DNA of 51,620 nt from an uncultured Lachnospiraceae bacterium (GTDB lineage Bacteria > Bacillota > Clostridia > Lachnospirales > Lachnospiraceae): NCBI GenBank assembly GCA_948470335.1, contig CAOKOL010000030.1:1-51620 (forward strand), read 5' to 3'. A model generated the notes under the pieces. The model had not been told where the DNA came from. It worked only from the letters and a program-made list of their open reading frames with translations, and searched no databases. The position numbers were made by a program, and so were the translations under genes. This document shows positions 38,059 to 47,912 of this stretch, one piece after another (positions within the stretch are counted from its first letter, which is position 1; each line of letters begins with the position of its first letter).

Positions 38059-40347
38059 ATGATAAAACTTTTGGAACACGGCGCATACCTGGCAGGCAAT
38101 GAGATTATTGAGGATCTGCCCGGCGCACCGGAAATTCTCTCTTCAAAAACAGGCAAAGCAGCCCCTTCCAGAGAGGAAGCGGCCAGGGCCACCATGGCAT
38201 ATGAGATTTTACAGGCACATAATACGTCGGAGAACCCGGATAAATTAAAGGTAAAGTTCGACTGCCTGATTTCTCATGATATTACTTATGTAGGCATTAT
38301 CCAGACGGCCAGGGCCAGCGGGCTGGAAAAGTTTCCGATTCCCTATGTGCTGACCAACTGCCATAACAGTTTATGTGCCGTAGGCGGAACGATCAATGAG
38401 GACGATCATATGTTCGGACTTACCTGCGCCAAAAAGTACGGCGGCGTTTATGTACCCCCTCATCAGGCGGTCATTCATCAGTATGCCCGTGAGATGATGG
38501 CAGGCTGCGGCAAGATGATTCTGGGTTCCGACAGCCACACCCGTTACGGGGCACTGGGCACCATGGCCATCGGCGAGGGCGGCGGCGAGCTGGCAAAGCA
38601 GCTTTTGGGACGTACGTATGATGTGAATATGCCGGGTGTGGTGGGCGTTTACCTGACCGGGAAGCCGGAGCCGGGCGTGGGTCCTCAGGATGTGGCGCTG
38701 GCGATGATCGGCGCAGTGTTTGCCAATGGCTATGTAAATAACAAAGTAATGGAATTTGTGGGTCCCGGCGTGGAAAACCTGAGCATGGACTTCCGGATCG
38801 GCATTGATGTGATGACCACGGAAACCACCTGTCTGTCTTCCATCTGGACCACCGATGAGCAGGTGAGGGATTATCTGTCCGTTCATGGCAGAGAGGATGC
38901 CTATAAAGAACTGAAACCTGGCAAAGTGGCTTATTATGACGGTATGATTCTGGTGGAGCTGGATAAGGTGAAGCCGATGATCGCCATGCCCTTTCATCCC
39001 AGCAATACGTATACGATTGAGGAATTAAAAGCGAATCTGAACGACATACTGAATGATGTGGAGAAAAAGGCCAGGGTGAGCCTGGGCGATGCGGTAGAGT
39101 TCAGCCTGAAAGATAAGGTAGTGGACGGAAACCTGTATGTGGAACAGGGCATTATCGCCGGCTGTGCCGGCGGCGGCTTTGAAAATATCTGTGCGGCGGC
39201 AGACATTCTGGACGGAAAGAGCACCGGAAGCGATAAATTTACGCTGAGCGTATATCCGGCCAGCACGCCGATTTATATGGAGCTGATTAAAAACGGGGCG
39301 GCGGCGAAGCTTTTGGCGACCGGTGCGGTGCTGAAAACCGCATTTTGCGGGCCCTGCTTCGGCGCGGGAGATACGCCGTCAAACAACGGATTCAGTATTC
39401 GCCATTCCACCAGAAACTTCCCCAACCGGGAGGGTTCCAAGCTGCAGAGCGGACAGATTTCTTCCGTTGCGCTGATGGATGCCCGTTCCATTGCGGCCAC
39501 GGCGGCGAACAGAGGATTCCTGACGGCAGCCACCGATCTGGATACGGATTTCGGCAATCCGAAATATTATTTCGACAAAACGATTTATGAAAACAGAATT
39601 TACGACAGCAAGGGTGCGGCTGATCCTAAGACGGAGATTCAGTTTGGTCCCAATATCAAGGACTGGCCTTCCATGACAGGGCTGACGGAAGATTTGCTGC
39701 TGCGGGTCGTATCCGTGATTCATGATCCGGTGACGACCACCGACGAGCTGATTCCCTCCGGTGAGACATCCTCTTACCGCTCCAATCCGCTGGGGCTGGC
39801 AGAGTTTACGCTGTCCAGAAAAGACCCGCAGTATGTGGGACGGGCCAAGGAGATGCGGGCCGTGGAAGAAATCAGAAGAACCGGCGCTTGTCCGATGCAT
39901 AAAAACGAGGCGGTGGAAAAGGCATTTGAGACGATAAAAGCAGCATATCCGGAGTTGAAAGCCAGAGAAACCGGCATCGGCAGCACTATTTTTGCGGTAA
40001 AGCCGGGCGACGGCTCCGCCAGAGAGCAGGCTGCTTCCTGCCAGAAGGTGCTGGGCGGCTGGGCCAATATCGCCAGAGAGTATGCCACGAAACGGTACCG
40101 TTCCAATCTGATTAACTGGGGAATGATTCCGTTTTTACTGGAGGAGGAGCTGCCTTTTGAGCTGGAGGACTTTGTATTTATTCCAGGGATCAGGACTGCC
40201 ATTCGGGAAAAACAGAGCAGTGTGAAAGCCTATGTGGTAAAAGACGGACTGAAAGAATTTACCCTGCGCATCGGCGATCTGACCGATGACGAGCGGAAGA
40301 TTATACTGGCCGGGTGTCTGATTAATTATTACAGGGATGAGAAGTAA
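38059..40347 (+). CDS. aconitase-family hydratase (YbhJ-like)
   Basis: 762 residues. It belongs to the aconitase superfamily: [11 protein letters not shown] and [10 protein letters not shown] supply the three [4Fe-4S] cysteines, and [21 protein letters not shown] is the equivalent of the substrate-binding SDSHT loop. Its length and sequence fit the E. coli YbhJ-type group better than housekeeping AcnA, AcnB or LeuC. The exact substrate is not known for that group. It stands alone between a sensor kinase and glyA (opposite strand). AGGAGG precedes the ATG. Confidence 0.85.
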   Translation: MIKLLEHGAYLAGNEIIEDLPGAPEILSSKTGKAAPSREEAARATMAYEILQAHNTSENPDKLKVKFDCLISHDITYVGIIQTARASGLEKFPIPYVLTNCHNSLCAVGGTINEDDHMFGLTCAKKYGGVYVPPHQAVIHQYAREMMAGCGKMILGSDSHTRYGALGTMAIGEGGGELAKQLLGRTYDVNMPGVVGVYLTGKPEPGVGPQDVALAMIGAVFANGYVNNKVMEFVGPGVENLSMDFRIGIDVMTTETTCLSSIWTTDEQVRDYLSVHGREDAYKELKPGKVAYYDGMILVELDKVKPMIAMPFHPSNTYTIEELKANLNDILNDVEKKARVSLGDAVEFSLKDKVVDGNLYVEQGIIAGCAGGGFENICAAADILDGKSTGSDKFTLSVYPASTPIYMELIKNGAAAKLLATGAVLKTAFCGPCFGAGDTPSNNGFSIRHSTRNFPNREGSKLQSGQISSVALMDARSIAATAANRGFLTAATDLDTDFGNPKYYFDKTIYENRIYDSKGAADPKTEIQFGPNIKDWPSMTGLTEDLLLRVVSVIHDPVTTTDELIPSGETSSYRSNPLGLAEFTLSRKDPQYVGRAKEMRAVEEIRRTGACPMHKNEAVEKAFETIKAAYPELKARETGIGSTIFAVKPGDGSAREQAASCQKVLGGWANIAREYATKRYRSNLINWGMIPFLLEEELPFELEDFVFIPGIRTAIREKQSSVKAYVVKDGLKEFTLRIGDLTDDERKIILAGCLINYYRDEK

Positions 40348-40420
40348 AAATTTTGAATTTTTCATATAAACTGTAAGAACAGATATTTATTGATAAAGAT
40401 AAATGACAAAGTAATTATAA

Positions 40421-40463
40421 AAGAGCAGCATTGATGAAAAATAAAACATCAATGCTGCTTTTT
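40421..40463. terminator. bidirectional terminator between the hydratase and glyA
   Basis: A 13-bp perfect stem (40424-40436 with 40447-40459), extendable by A-T pairs, has a 10-base loop. It has a T-run on the plus strand and a matching A-run on the other side. It serves the two convergent genes. Confidence 0.88.
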
Positions 40464-40494
40464 ATGATATCATTATTATCTGTCAAAAATATTA

Positions 40495-41736
40495 TCAGTC
40501 ATACAGCGGATATTTCTCCGTCAACTGTTCCACCAGTCTCAGCGCCTGCCGCTGGTTATGCTGTGCGCCTTCTACAACAAGCCGGACAGCTTCCGCGATG
40601 ATATCCATATCTTCTTCCATCATGCCTCTGGTGGTAACGGCGGCGGTACCTAAACGAATGCCGCTGGTGACGGAAGGTTTTTCCGGATCGTTGGGGATGG
40701 CGTTTTTGTTGCAGGTGATATTGGCCAGATCCAGCAGTTTTTCCGCGGCCTTGCCGGTTACGTTTTTGCTTCTCAGATCCACCAGAATCAGGTGATTGTC
40801 CGTTCCGCCTGACACCAGATTAAAGCCTCTGGCAGTCAGCGCCTGGGCCAGTGCCTGAGAATTTTTTACGACCTGAGCCTGGTAGGTTTTGAATTCCGGC
40901 AGCAGGGCCTCTTTCAAAGCGACGGCCTTTGCGGCGATCACATGCATCAGCGGGCCGCCCTGGATGCCGGGGAAGACAGCTTTGTTAAAGTTAAACTGTT
41001 CGTTGGCCTCGGCATTGGCAAGGATCATGCCGCCTCTGGGGCCCCTTAAAGTTTTATGGGTGGTGGTTGTGGTGACGTGGGCATAGGGAATCGGGCTTTG
41101 GTGCTGCCCGGCCGCAACAAGCCCGGCGATATGGGCCATATCCACCATCAGGTATGCGCCGGCTTCGTCTGCGATTTCTCTGAACTTTTTAAAATCAATT
41201 TTCCTGGGATAAGCGCTGGCGCCGGCTACGATCAGCCGCGGTCTTGTTTTCAGGGCAATCTCTCTTACCTGATCGTAATCAATATAGCCGTCGTCCCTTA
41301 CGCCGTAAGAAATAATATGAAAGTACTTGCCGGACAGGTTTACCGGGCTTCCGTGGCTTAAATGTCCCCCATGGGCCAGGCTCATGCCCATCACTTTGTC
41401 TCCCGGCTCTAACATGGCGAAAAAAGCCGCCATATTGGCCTGGGCGCCGGCATGGGGCTGAACGTTGGCATATTCACAGCCAAACAGCTCTTTGGCCCGT
41501 TCGATGGCCAGATTTTCCGCGATATCAACGCACTGGCAGCCGCCGTAGTAACGGTTTCCCGGATAGCCTTCCGCATATTTATTGGTCAATGGGCTGCCCA
41601 TGGCCGCCATCACCGCTTTGCTGACAAAATTTTCCGATGCGATCAATTCTATGTGGCTGTTCTGCCGTTCGATCTCCAGAGTAACGGCACGGGCCAGCTC
41701 CGGGTCGAATGACGCCACTTCATCAAAGTTGTACAT
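40495..41736 (-). CDS. glyA: serine hydroxymethyltransferase
   Basis: PLP enzyme that interconverts serine and glycine with tetrahydrofolate, feeding one-carbon metabolism. It has [11 protein letters not shown], the [11 protein letters not shown] segment and PLP-binding Lys228 in [16 protein letters not shown]. 413 residues is standard. A good ribosome-binding site (GGAGG) precedes the ATG. It has its own promoter and a structured leader of about 140 bases. Confidence 0.98.
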   Translation of the reverse strand: MYNFDEVASFDPELARAVTLEIERQNSHIELIASENFVSKAVMAAMGSPLTNKYAEGYPGNRYYGGCQCVDIAENLAIERAKELFGCEYANVQPHAGAQANMAAFFAMLEPGDKVMGMSLAHGGHLSHGSPVNLSGKYFHIISYGVRDDGYIDYDQVREIALKTRPRLIVAGASAYPRKIDFKKFREIADEAGAYLMVDMAHIAGLVAAGQHQSPIPYAHVTTTTTHKTLRGPRGGMILANAEANEQFNFNKAVFPGIQGGPLMHVIAAKAVALKEALLPEFKTYQAQVVKNSQALAQALTARGFNLVSGGTDNHLILVDLRSKNVTGKAAEKLLDLANITCNKNAIPNDPEKPSVTSGIRLGTAAVTTRGMMEEDMDIIAEAVRLVVEGAQHNQRQALRLVEQLTEKYPLYD

Positions 41737-41820
41737 GATTGTTCCTCCGCGATATATGGTTATTTTTAATAGTTATTAGTACTCAGGTCCTGCACGCAAG
41801 GTTTTGGGTGCAATGGATGA

Positions 41821-41857
41821 GAAACAGCCTGCAGACGTTTCCGTTGGCTGCTGTTTC
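41821..41857 (-). other. structured element in the glyA leader
   Basis: In the predicted glyA leader (about 41878-41737) an 8-bp perfect stem (41821-41828 with 41850-41857) encloses a region that can form ACG-GAAA-CGU, a GNRA tetraloop hairpin. A further UGCAC/GUGCA stem follows closer to the gene. It does not match the tetrahydrofolate, ZTP or glycine riboswitch patterns I know. It may be an unclassified cis-regulatory RNA. Confidence 0.4.
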
Positions 41858-41884
41858 TTATTGTTTGTTTAAATTGTGATAATA

Positions 41885-41913
41885 ATCATAGCGTAAAATG
41901 GGATTTTTGTAAA
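41885..41913 (-). promoter_or_regulatory. glyA promoter
   Basis: Minus-strand TTTACA (41913-41908), a 17-base spacer and TATGAT (41890-41885). The rest of the gap to 42218 holds a T-rich run (about 41929-41965) and otherwise nothing I can assign. A lone TATAAT at 42052-42057 on the plus strand has no good -35. Confidence 0.65.
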
Positions 41914-42218
41914 TCCTAAAATGGGTCTGATTTTGTTTTTGTTTTTGATTTTGTTTTAACTTTGTCTGTCCGAAATGTATTCGTTAAATTGCCGGAATAC
42001 TGCCCCCGGTTTTTCCGCAGATATTGGGATTACAGAATGTAAGGCGTATTTTATAATTTATGTATATTGATCAAAGGTAGTGTCAAGTGGTTTATGAAGA
42101 CAGCAACGGACCAGACAAGCCCCGGGAGGATTTACAGATACTTTAGTGGCTGGAAATTCTCCCAGTTTAAGAGGGCTTGGGAGGGGAGTTGCGGAACCAA
42201 ATTGGAGGAGGTTATAAT

Positions 42219-43274
42219 ATGTATCAGATTCCGTTTTCAGAAAAAGAACTGAATATTGTGGGTTCCTATACGCTGCCCGGCGTATACGGAATGCCGGCAG
42301 TGACGCGTCCGAGGTATGATTATCCGATTACGCCAAAAGAAAACATGGTATTGATGATGAAGGGAGAGGTGCCGGTCTGGATTCCCAATCAGTGGAGAGA
42401 CAATAACATTATTTGTCCTTATGCGGTGCCGGATTTTTATGCCCGTGCGTTTGGGGGAATCGACTGGTTTGGAATTGACTGGCAGTATGAGCCTTTATCC
42501 CAGGCAGGTATGGTTAGGCCGGGGACAAGGAGGCTGTCCGATCTCGCCTGCTGGAAGGAGGAAATTGTTTTTCCGGATATTTATGCCATTGACTGGGCAA
42601 AGGATGTGGAAGACAATTATTCCATGCTGCCAAATGACCGGTTTACATATTTTGTAATCCAGAACGGTATTTTTGAGCGTGTGGCGGATCTGACCAGCTT
42701 TGAAGATACATTTTATTATCTGCTGGAGGAACAGGAGGAGCTGTGTGCGTTTCTGGATGCATTGACAGACTGGCATATTGAATTTATTAAAGTGGCGAAA
42801 AAATATTATCATGCGGATATGATTCTTTGGCATGACGATATGGGGTCTCAGAAAGCGCCGTTTTTTTCACCGGAACTGTTCCGGAAAATTTATCTGCCCC
42901 GTTATCGGAAAATTACAAAAGCCTGTCATGAAGAAGGTATGTTTATCTCCCTGCACTCCTGCGGCAATGTAGGTTTGCATATGGAAAACTTTGCGGATGC
43001 GGGTTTTGACGCATGGGAGGGGCAGGACTCGGCGAATGACCGCACGGCACTGATGGAACAATATGGAAGCCGTATCGGCCAGGTGGGTAATTTTATTATA
43101 GAAGGAGACCTGACGGACGAGCAGGCTGTGGAAGAAATTCATAAGCTGGTGGAAGGAAGAGCACGGAACGGACATTTTGCCTGTCGGTTCAGTGACAGCC
43201 GCCCCAATAAGGGAAATGTGGATTTGGAGGCAGAATTGTACCGCTATAGCAGAATTTTTTATAGTAAGAGGTAA
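42219..43274 (+). CDS. UroD-fold protein, putative cobalamin-type methyltransferase, copy 2
   Basis: 351 residues. I chose the ATG at 42219 (MYQIPF), with GGAGGAGG just upstream; the frame is open to 42177. It has the UroD fold with HDDMGSQ (205-211), as in the copy at 28789. Here the zinc-type motif is intact: His246-Ser-Cys248 in LHSCGN and Cys322 in HFACRF, the His-x-Cys...Cys pattern of MtaA/MtbA/CmuA. It is followed after 26 bases by a DcuC-like and then an SLC13-like carrier. A methyl transfer from or to a carboxylate-bearing substrate is a reasonable guess, not shown. Confidence 0.82.
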   Translation: MYQIPFSEKELNIVGSYTLPGVYGMPAVTRPRYDYPITPKENMVLMMKGEVPVWIPNQWRDNNIICPYAVPDFYARAFGGIDWFGIDWQYEPLSQAGMVRPGTRRLSDLACWKEEIVFPDIYAIDWAKDVEDNYSMLPNDRFTYFVIQNGIFERVADLTSFEDTFYYLLEEQEELCAFLDALTDWHIEFIKVAKKYYHADMILWHDDMGSQKAPFFSPELFRKIYLPRYRKITKACHEEGMFISLHSCGNVGLHMENFADAGFDAWEGQDSANDRTALMEQYGSRIGQVGNFIIEGDLTDEQAVEEIHKLVEGRARNGHFACRFSDSRPNKGNVDLEAELYRYSRIFYSKR

Positions 43275-43300
43275 AAATTTATTACAAGGAGGGGGATTGT

Positions 43301-44614
43301 ATGTCAGGAGCAGTCAGTGTTATTTTCGCACTTTTGATGTTAGCAATTTTAGTATGGGCCATTATAAAGAAACTGCAGCCGGTTATGGTGCTGTGGGTGA
43401 TTGGTACGGTGGCATTGATTATCGCAGGGCTTGTAAACGGCAGCGGCGTAGCGGCTGCCTCCAGCGGAAATGCGGTTTTAGATGCTTTTGAATATTTTAA
43501 AGAATGTATGGGGAGTCAGTTTTCAGGAAATGCGTTACTGATTATGTCTGTTATGGGCTATGTAGGTTATATGAATTATCTGAAAGCAGGAGATTTATTC
43601 TCCGTTTATGTGGCCCGCCCGCTTAAGAAGCTGAAAGCGAAATATTTATTAATCGGGCTGGTGGTTTTTCTGGACTGGATATTTGTTATGATCCTGCCGT
43701 CAGGGATTGCTACGATTGCGCTTTTATTCGGCACATTGTATCCGATTATGATTTATCTGGATGTAAATAAGATGACAGCCGGCGCTGCGATTATTATTGG
43801 AGTTGGTATTTTTGCCACACCGGCCAATTTTTTCCCGGCGCAGGTGATTCAGGATCTGCAGATGGATATCAGTCTGGCGGAAGCGTTTATGCTGTATATG
43901 CTTCCGGTTACATTGATCACGGAGGCATTCTTTGTGCTGGCTTATGTGCTTCAGGCCAGATATTTGGATAAAAAGACAGTGATACGAAATGAGGATCATA
44001 AGCCTCAGGAAATTCCGGATCCAAAATCTTTCGGAATTCCAGGATACTATGCTTTGCTGCCTCTGATTCCCTTTGGGGCAATTATGGGGTTCAGCAAACT
44101 GGTATTTGAAGATATTGCCATCAGTGTGGTGGCGGCGAATTTGCTGTCCTTTACCATTGCGTTTATTGTACGGCTGTTATCGGCGAAACAGTCTTTTAAA
44201 GAAACATTTAACGAAGGCTTTACCTTTTTTAAGGCCATCGGCGATTCCGTAGCTCCGGTTGCGATGATTATTATCGCGGGAACATTTTTTGCGGGCGCGC
44301 TTACGGCCACGGGCGGCCTGGAAGTAATTATTGATGTGCTGATCAATCAGATTTCCATGCCGATTTCCGTCTTTATTATTTTTGCTTCTGTTCTTGCGGC
44401 TCTGATGTATGCGGCTACCGGTTCTGCTTTTTTGGGACTGTATTCTATCGGACCGCTGCTGGCGCAGGCAGTACTTTCCTCCGGCTCTGATCTTGTGATA
44501 CCGGCACTGCTGGTTTTTACGATTTCTTCGAATATTTTAGGCGCATCCATTTCACCGATCTCGGCTGCGAATATGTTTGCGGTATCGGCTGCGGCATCAT
44601 TTATCATTTTCTGA
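43301..44614 (+). CDS. DcuC-like anion/C4-dicarboxylate transporter
   Basis: 437 residues and about 12 hydrophobic spans, with the DcuC-type pattern of small-residue-rich segments (LPSGIATIALLFGTLYP, ATPANFFPA, AATGSAFLGLYSIGPL). AAGGAGGGGG precedes the ATG. It lies between the UroD-fold gene and an SLC13-like carrier on one rightward unit. DcuC proteins exchange or export succinate and similar acids in anaerobes. The real substrate here may differ. Confidence 0.75.
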   Translation: MSGAVSVIFALLMLAILVWAIIKKLQPVMVLWVIGTVALIIAGLVNGSGVAAASSGNAVLDAFEYFKECMGSQFSGNALLIMSVMGYVGYMNYLKAGDLFSVYVARPLKKLKAKYLLIGLVVFLDWIFVMILPSGIATIALLFGTLYPIMIYLDVNKMTAGAAIIIGVGIFATPANFFPAQVIQDLQMDISLAEAFMLYMLPVTLITEAFFVLAYVLQARYLDKKTVIRNEDHKPQEIPDPKSFGIPGYYALLPLIPFGAIMGFSKLVFEDIAISVVAANLLSFTIAFIVRLLSAKQSFKETFNEGFTFFKAIGDSVAPVAMIIIAGTFFAGALTATGGLEVIIDVLINQISMPISVFIIFASVLAALMYAATGSAFLGLYSIGPLLAQAVLSSGSDLVIPALLVFTISSNILGASISPISAANMFAVSAAASFIIF

Positions 44615-44632
44615 TAACCGGGAAAGAGACAT

Positions 44633-44662
44633 TGCGTCTGACCGCCGGTTTGGTCAGGCGCA
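44633..44662 (+). other. hairpin between the two carrier genes
   Basis: An 11-bp stem (44633-44643 with 44652-44662, one G-T pair) with an 8-base loop sits in the 91-base gap after the DcuC-like gene. No T-run follows, so it is more likely an RNA-processing or stabilising element than a terminator. Confidence 0.5.
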
Positions 44663-44705
44663 GTCTTAAAAACATTGATGAGAAGATCCGGAGGGTAGAC
44701 GGAAG

Positions 44706-46097
44706 ATGAGAAAAAGGTTGGGGAAAAAAGAAATTTCAGTTTTTATCAGTTTACTGATTATGGTGATCGGCGCCTGCCTGCCGTCTGCCGGTCCGTTTAC
44801 GCAGCGGGGCATGTCATCCATAGCGCTGGTTCTGGCGTTGATTATACTGATTGCCGCAAATGCGCTGCCGGTCGGTCTGATGTGTTTTATCTGTATTCTG
44901 GCGCAGCCGCTGATGGGAGTTACGTCATCTCTGGCGGAAAGTGCTGCTTATTGGGCTAATTATCTGTTTTTCTTTGTAATTATGGCTTTTGCCATCGGCA
45001 TAGCTTTTGCAAATACGACGATTCCCAGGCGTGTTTTGTTTTATATGCTGAAACATGTGAAACGGGATGAAAAGGGACCGCTTTTGGCAATCTGGCTTAC
45101 CACTGCCGTACTGTCAGGCATTATCGCCAATTTTGCCGTTATTGCGCTGATGCTGGCTTTTTGCTGGGAGTATTTGGATTTGTTTGACGATGAAAGCGGC
45201 AGAAAGAAAACCGGCCGCTGTCTGCTGATTGGCATGTGCTGTGCCACGGAACTGGGAGGAAATATCACTCCTCTGGGAAGCAGCATTAATATGATGATAA
45301 TCAATATGATGGAACAGTGTGGATTTACTTTGTCTTATATTCAATGGATTTTGATTTCCGTGCCGCTGTTTGCGGTTCTGTTTCCTCTGGCGGCAAAAAT
45401 TCTGTTTACGCTGTACAGACCGGAGCCATTAAGTCAGGAGAAAATACGGGTGTGTATCGAGAGTCATGAACTGAACATGCCGCTGACAGAAAAAGAAAAA
45501 AGACTGTTGGTCATTTGCGGAATCATGCTGCTGCTTTTGCTGGTTTCACCGTTGGTTCCGGTTTTAAAATCGGAATTAATCATTGTGGCAGCAGGAATTA
45601 TCCTGCTGATGCCGGGAATCGGTGTGGCGGAATATGATCAGCTGGCAAAAAGCGAGGCTTTCACTCAGACCATTTATATTTGCTGCTTTATAGGATTGGC
45701 AGGCATATTAAACGATGCCGGCGTGGTGCAGGTTATTACGGATGGTTTTCAGAACATAATGTCCGGCTCACCTTCGATTTTTATGGTGGTGGCTTTTGTG
45801 TGTATCCTGACCATTGCGCTGTGTAATTTTCTTCCGGCGGCATCCGTACCATCGGTACTGACAGTTCCTATGATCTGGTTTGCGGTTTCGGCAGGGATCA
45901 ATCCGGTGCTGGTGGTAATTCCCCTTGCGATGTGCTCGAATTGTTCCTGGATTTTGCCGCTGGACCCCATTGCGCTGCTTACTTTTGGGAGGGGTTATTA
46001 TACGTTGGGTGACATGGTGCGGGCCGGATTACTGCTTACCTTTATGACAGCAATGGTTACGGGCGGCTGGATGATGCTGGCAGCCCGGTTTGTGTAA
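44706..46097 (+). CDS. SLC13/DASS-type anion transporter
   Basis: 463 residues with about 11-12 spans. It has the SLC13-type hairpin motif ELGGNITPLGSSINMMII, equivalent to the substrate/sodium-site region, and in the second half NFLPAASVPSVLTVPM with SNCSWILPLDPI. The family moves di- and tricarboxylates or sulfate with sodium. GGAGGG precedes the ATG. It is the last gene of the UroD-DcuC-SLC13 unit and converges on a PucR-type regulator 37 bases away. Confidence 0.8.
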   Translation: MRKRLGKKEISVFISLLIMVIGACLPSAGPFTQRGMSSIALVLALIILIAANALPVGLMCFICILAQPLMGVTSSLAESAAYWANYLFFFVIMAFAIGIAFANTTIPRRVLFYMLKHVKRDEKGPLLAIWLTTAVLSGIIANFAVIALMLAFCWEYLDLFDDESGRKKTGRCLLIGMCCATELGGNITPLGSSINMMIINMMEQCGFTLSYIQWILISVPLFAVLFPLAAKILFTLYRPEPLSQEKIRVCIESHELNMPLTEKEKRLLVICGIMLLLLLVSPLVPVLKSELIIVAAGIILLMPGIGVAEYDQLAKSEAFTQTIYICCFIGLAGILNDAGVVQVITDGFQNIMSGSPSIFMVVAFVCILTIALCNFLPAASVPSVLTVPMIWFAVSAGINPVLVVIPLAMCSNCSWILPLDPIALLTFGRGYYTLGDMVRAGLLLTFMTAMVTGGWMMLAARFV

Positions 46098-46134
46098 AAA
46101 AATAAGGCATCGGAGAGGAAAGTCAGTTCAAAGT

Positions 46135-47727
46135 TCAGTCCTTTTGACAGGCGATCATTCGAAAGCAGCATAAGAGATAAAAGCGCAGGTCCGCATCATC
46201 CAGCGGAAGGGACAAAAGTTCGGTTATTTTTGCAATCCGATACTGTAAGGTACTTCGGTGAATGTGCAGAATCTGAGATGTGACGGTCAGATTCCGTTCA
46301 TGTTCCAGATAAATTTGAAGTGTTTTAAAATAGTCGGTGCCTTTTTGGGCATCATAATCCATCAGGTAAAAGAGACATTCGTGACAGAGTGTCTCTTTGG
46401 TTTCTGTTTCGCAGAGTTTTTGAATTATATAGCTGCCGATGACTTCATGAAAGGTATGGCAGAAAGAACTCTGTTTCGTCTTCCCGTATTCCAGTGTGAT
46501 TCCGGCCTGACGGAATGCGTGGGGCAGATGAAAGAAATCCCGGAACGGGGCACTTTGTCCGATCGAATAGGATCCGTCGGCTGCAAAACTTTTCAGCCGC
46601 TTTTGGAATGCCGGGGCGGACAGATGGTTTGCGGTCAGATTTTCCACCAGCCAGATCACACTGCCGCTTACGAAAACACAGCAGTCGGTAAATAAAAGTC
46701 TCAGGGAAGCCATCATGATATCAATGCTGTTAATGCGCTGATCCTGTTCCGGAATAGAAATTTTTGCGCATACAAAAGTATCATGTTCCTGCCATTTATA
46801 AAAGCCAAGGGTTTTCAGCGCGTTTTCTCTGGTAGGGAAATCACCGTCAAGGTATTTCTGCAGAAACAATTCAAAGGAAAAGAAGGATGTGTCTGTGGCC
46901 TGCTGTGGCTGTGTGATCGCAATGGTAGCGAACTGTGCGAAATATTCCAGCATTTGCAGGTGGCTCGGATAAAAAATAGAGTTAATCTCATTGATCAGGA
47001 CACGGCCAAGATATCTGCCGTTTTGGCCAAACAGATTGATATAAGGCACCCGGTAAGGCGTAAGCGGCTGTTTAATCCAAAAGTGCGCGCCTCTGGTAGT
47101 CAGTGTCCGGACATATTCTTTATCCTGTTTTAGTATATTCAGAAGTTCCAGTTTAAAGGTAACAAAACCGGTTGTCTGATCATAATTGGTCTCTGTCATT
47201 CCTGATACGAATTGGGGGCGGCTCAGTACCATAAATTTTTCATCGTGGATAAGGATCGGATTTTTAAAAAAGGTCAGGGCCACGCTGCTTAATGCGGCTA
47301 AACCGCCTGTGTAAAGAGCCTCGTATAAATCCATCTCAAAAATTCTGTATTTAAGAAAAAATTCGCTGGCAAGATTCAGGATTACGGCAGTCTCCTGGCC
47401 GTCAAAAAAGAGAAACGGATTTTTTAACTCAGGAAAGAGCGGCTTTTTATGCCCTGTCAGCAAAAGACAGATATCATGGTTTTCAATCGGACAGGAGGCA
47501 AGAACCTGTTCTTCACACAGATAGACGACAGATTCTGTTAAAGTATCCTGCCCATAGTAGAGCAGTATATTATCCAGTTTCATTTTGTCATGCATACTGT
47601 TGTAAAACAGAGGTTCAAAATCCCGCTCCGTAAATTCATCCAGGAGCATCTGCAGACTCAGCTTTAACGGCGGAATGGATTTCTGTGCGGACGTATGTTT
47701 TAAATTGATATATTGAGGTATTTGCAT
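46135..47727 (-). CDS. PucR/CdaR-type transcriptional regulator, copy 3
   Basis: 530 residues and the same overall build as the copies at 31296 and 32863. It has DFFHLPHAFRQAGITLEYG in the middle region and a C-terminal helix-turn-helix ILHIHRSTLQYRIAKITELL, then a short tail. GGAGA precedes the ATG. A minus-strand TATAAT at 47783-47778 is a probable -10. It is divergent from the LUD gene and convergent with the carrier operon, so either could be its target. Confidence 0.83.
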   Translation of the reverse strand: MQIPQYINLKHTSAQKSIPPLKLSLQMLLDEFTERDFEPLFYNSMHDKMKLDNILLYYGQDTLTESVVYLCEEQVLASCPIENHDICLLLTGHKKPLFPELKNPFLFFDGQETAVILNLASEFFLKYRIFEMDLYEALYTGGLAALSSVALTFFKNPILIHDEKFMVLSRPQFVSGMTETNYDQTTGFVTFKLELLNILKQDKEYVRTLTTRGAHFWIKQPLTPYRVPYINLFGQNGRYLGRVLINEINSIFYPSHLQMLEYFAQFATIAITQPQQATDTSFFSFELFLQKYLDGDFPTRENALKTLGFYKWQEHDTFVCAKISIPEQDQRINSIDIMMASLRLLFTDCCVFVSGSVIWLVENLTANHLSAPAFQKRLKSFAADGSYSIGQSAPFRDFFHLPHAFRQAGITLEYGKTKQSSFCHTFHEVIGSYIIQKLCETETKETLCHECLFYLMDYDAQKGTDYFKTLQIYLEHERNLTVTSQILHIHRSTLQYRIAKITELLSLPLDDADLRFYLLCCFRMIACQKD

Positions 47728-47846
47728 GGTGTCTCCTTTGGATGGTATAGATGGGGCGGCATTTCTTAGCCGTATTTATTATAACCTGAATGAGAAAGAA
47801 AATTAAGTACTGAAAAGATGGGAATTTATCATCAATAAAATACCTG

Positions 47847-47875
47847 TTTCCAAAATCCCTGTCACATAGTATAAT
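47847..47875 (+). promoter_or_regulatory. promoter of the LUD-domain gene
   Basis: TTTCCA (47847-47852), a 17-base spacer and TATAAT (47870-47875), about 37 bases before the gene start. Confidence 0.6.
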
Positions 47876-47912
47876 GATAAACAGGAAAATCGTTTATCAG
47901 GAGGAATACTGA

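Noticed and set aside
41929..41965. T-rich run with repeated GTTTTT units
   Set aside because: Irregular low-complexity sequence without a stem; not a convincing repeat array or terminator.
42067..42252. 61-codon frame upstream of the second UroD-fold gene
   Set aside because: No recognisable family, no good ribosome-binding site, and it runs across the clear UroD start signal.
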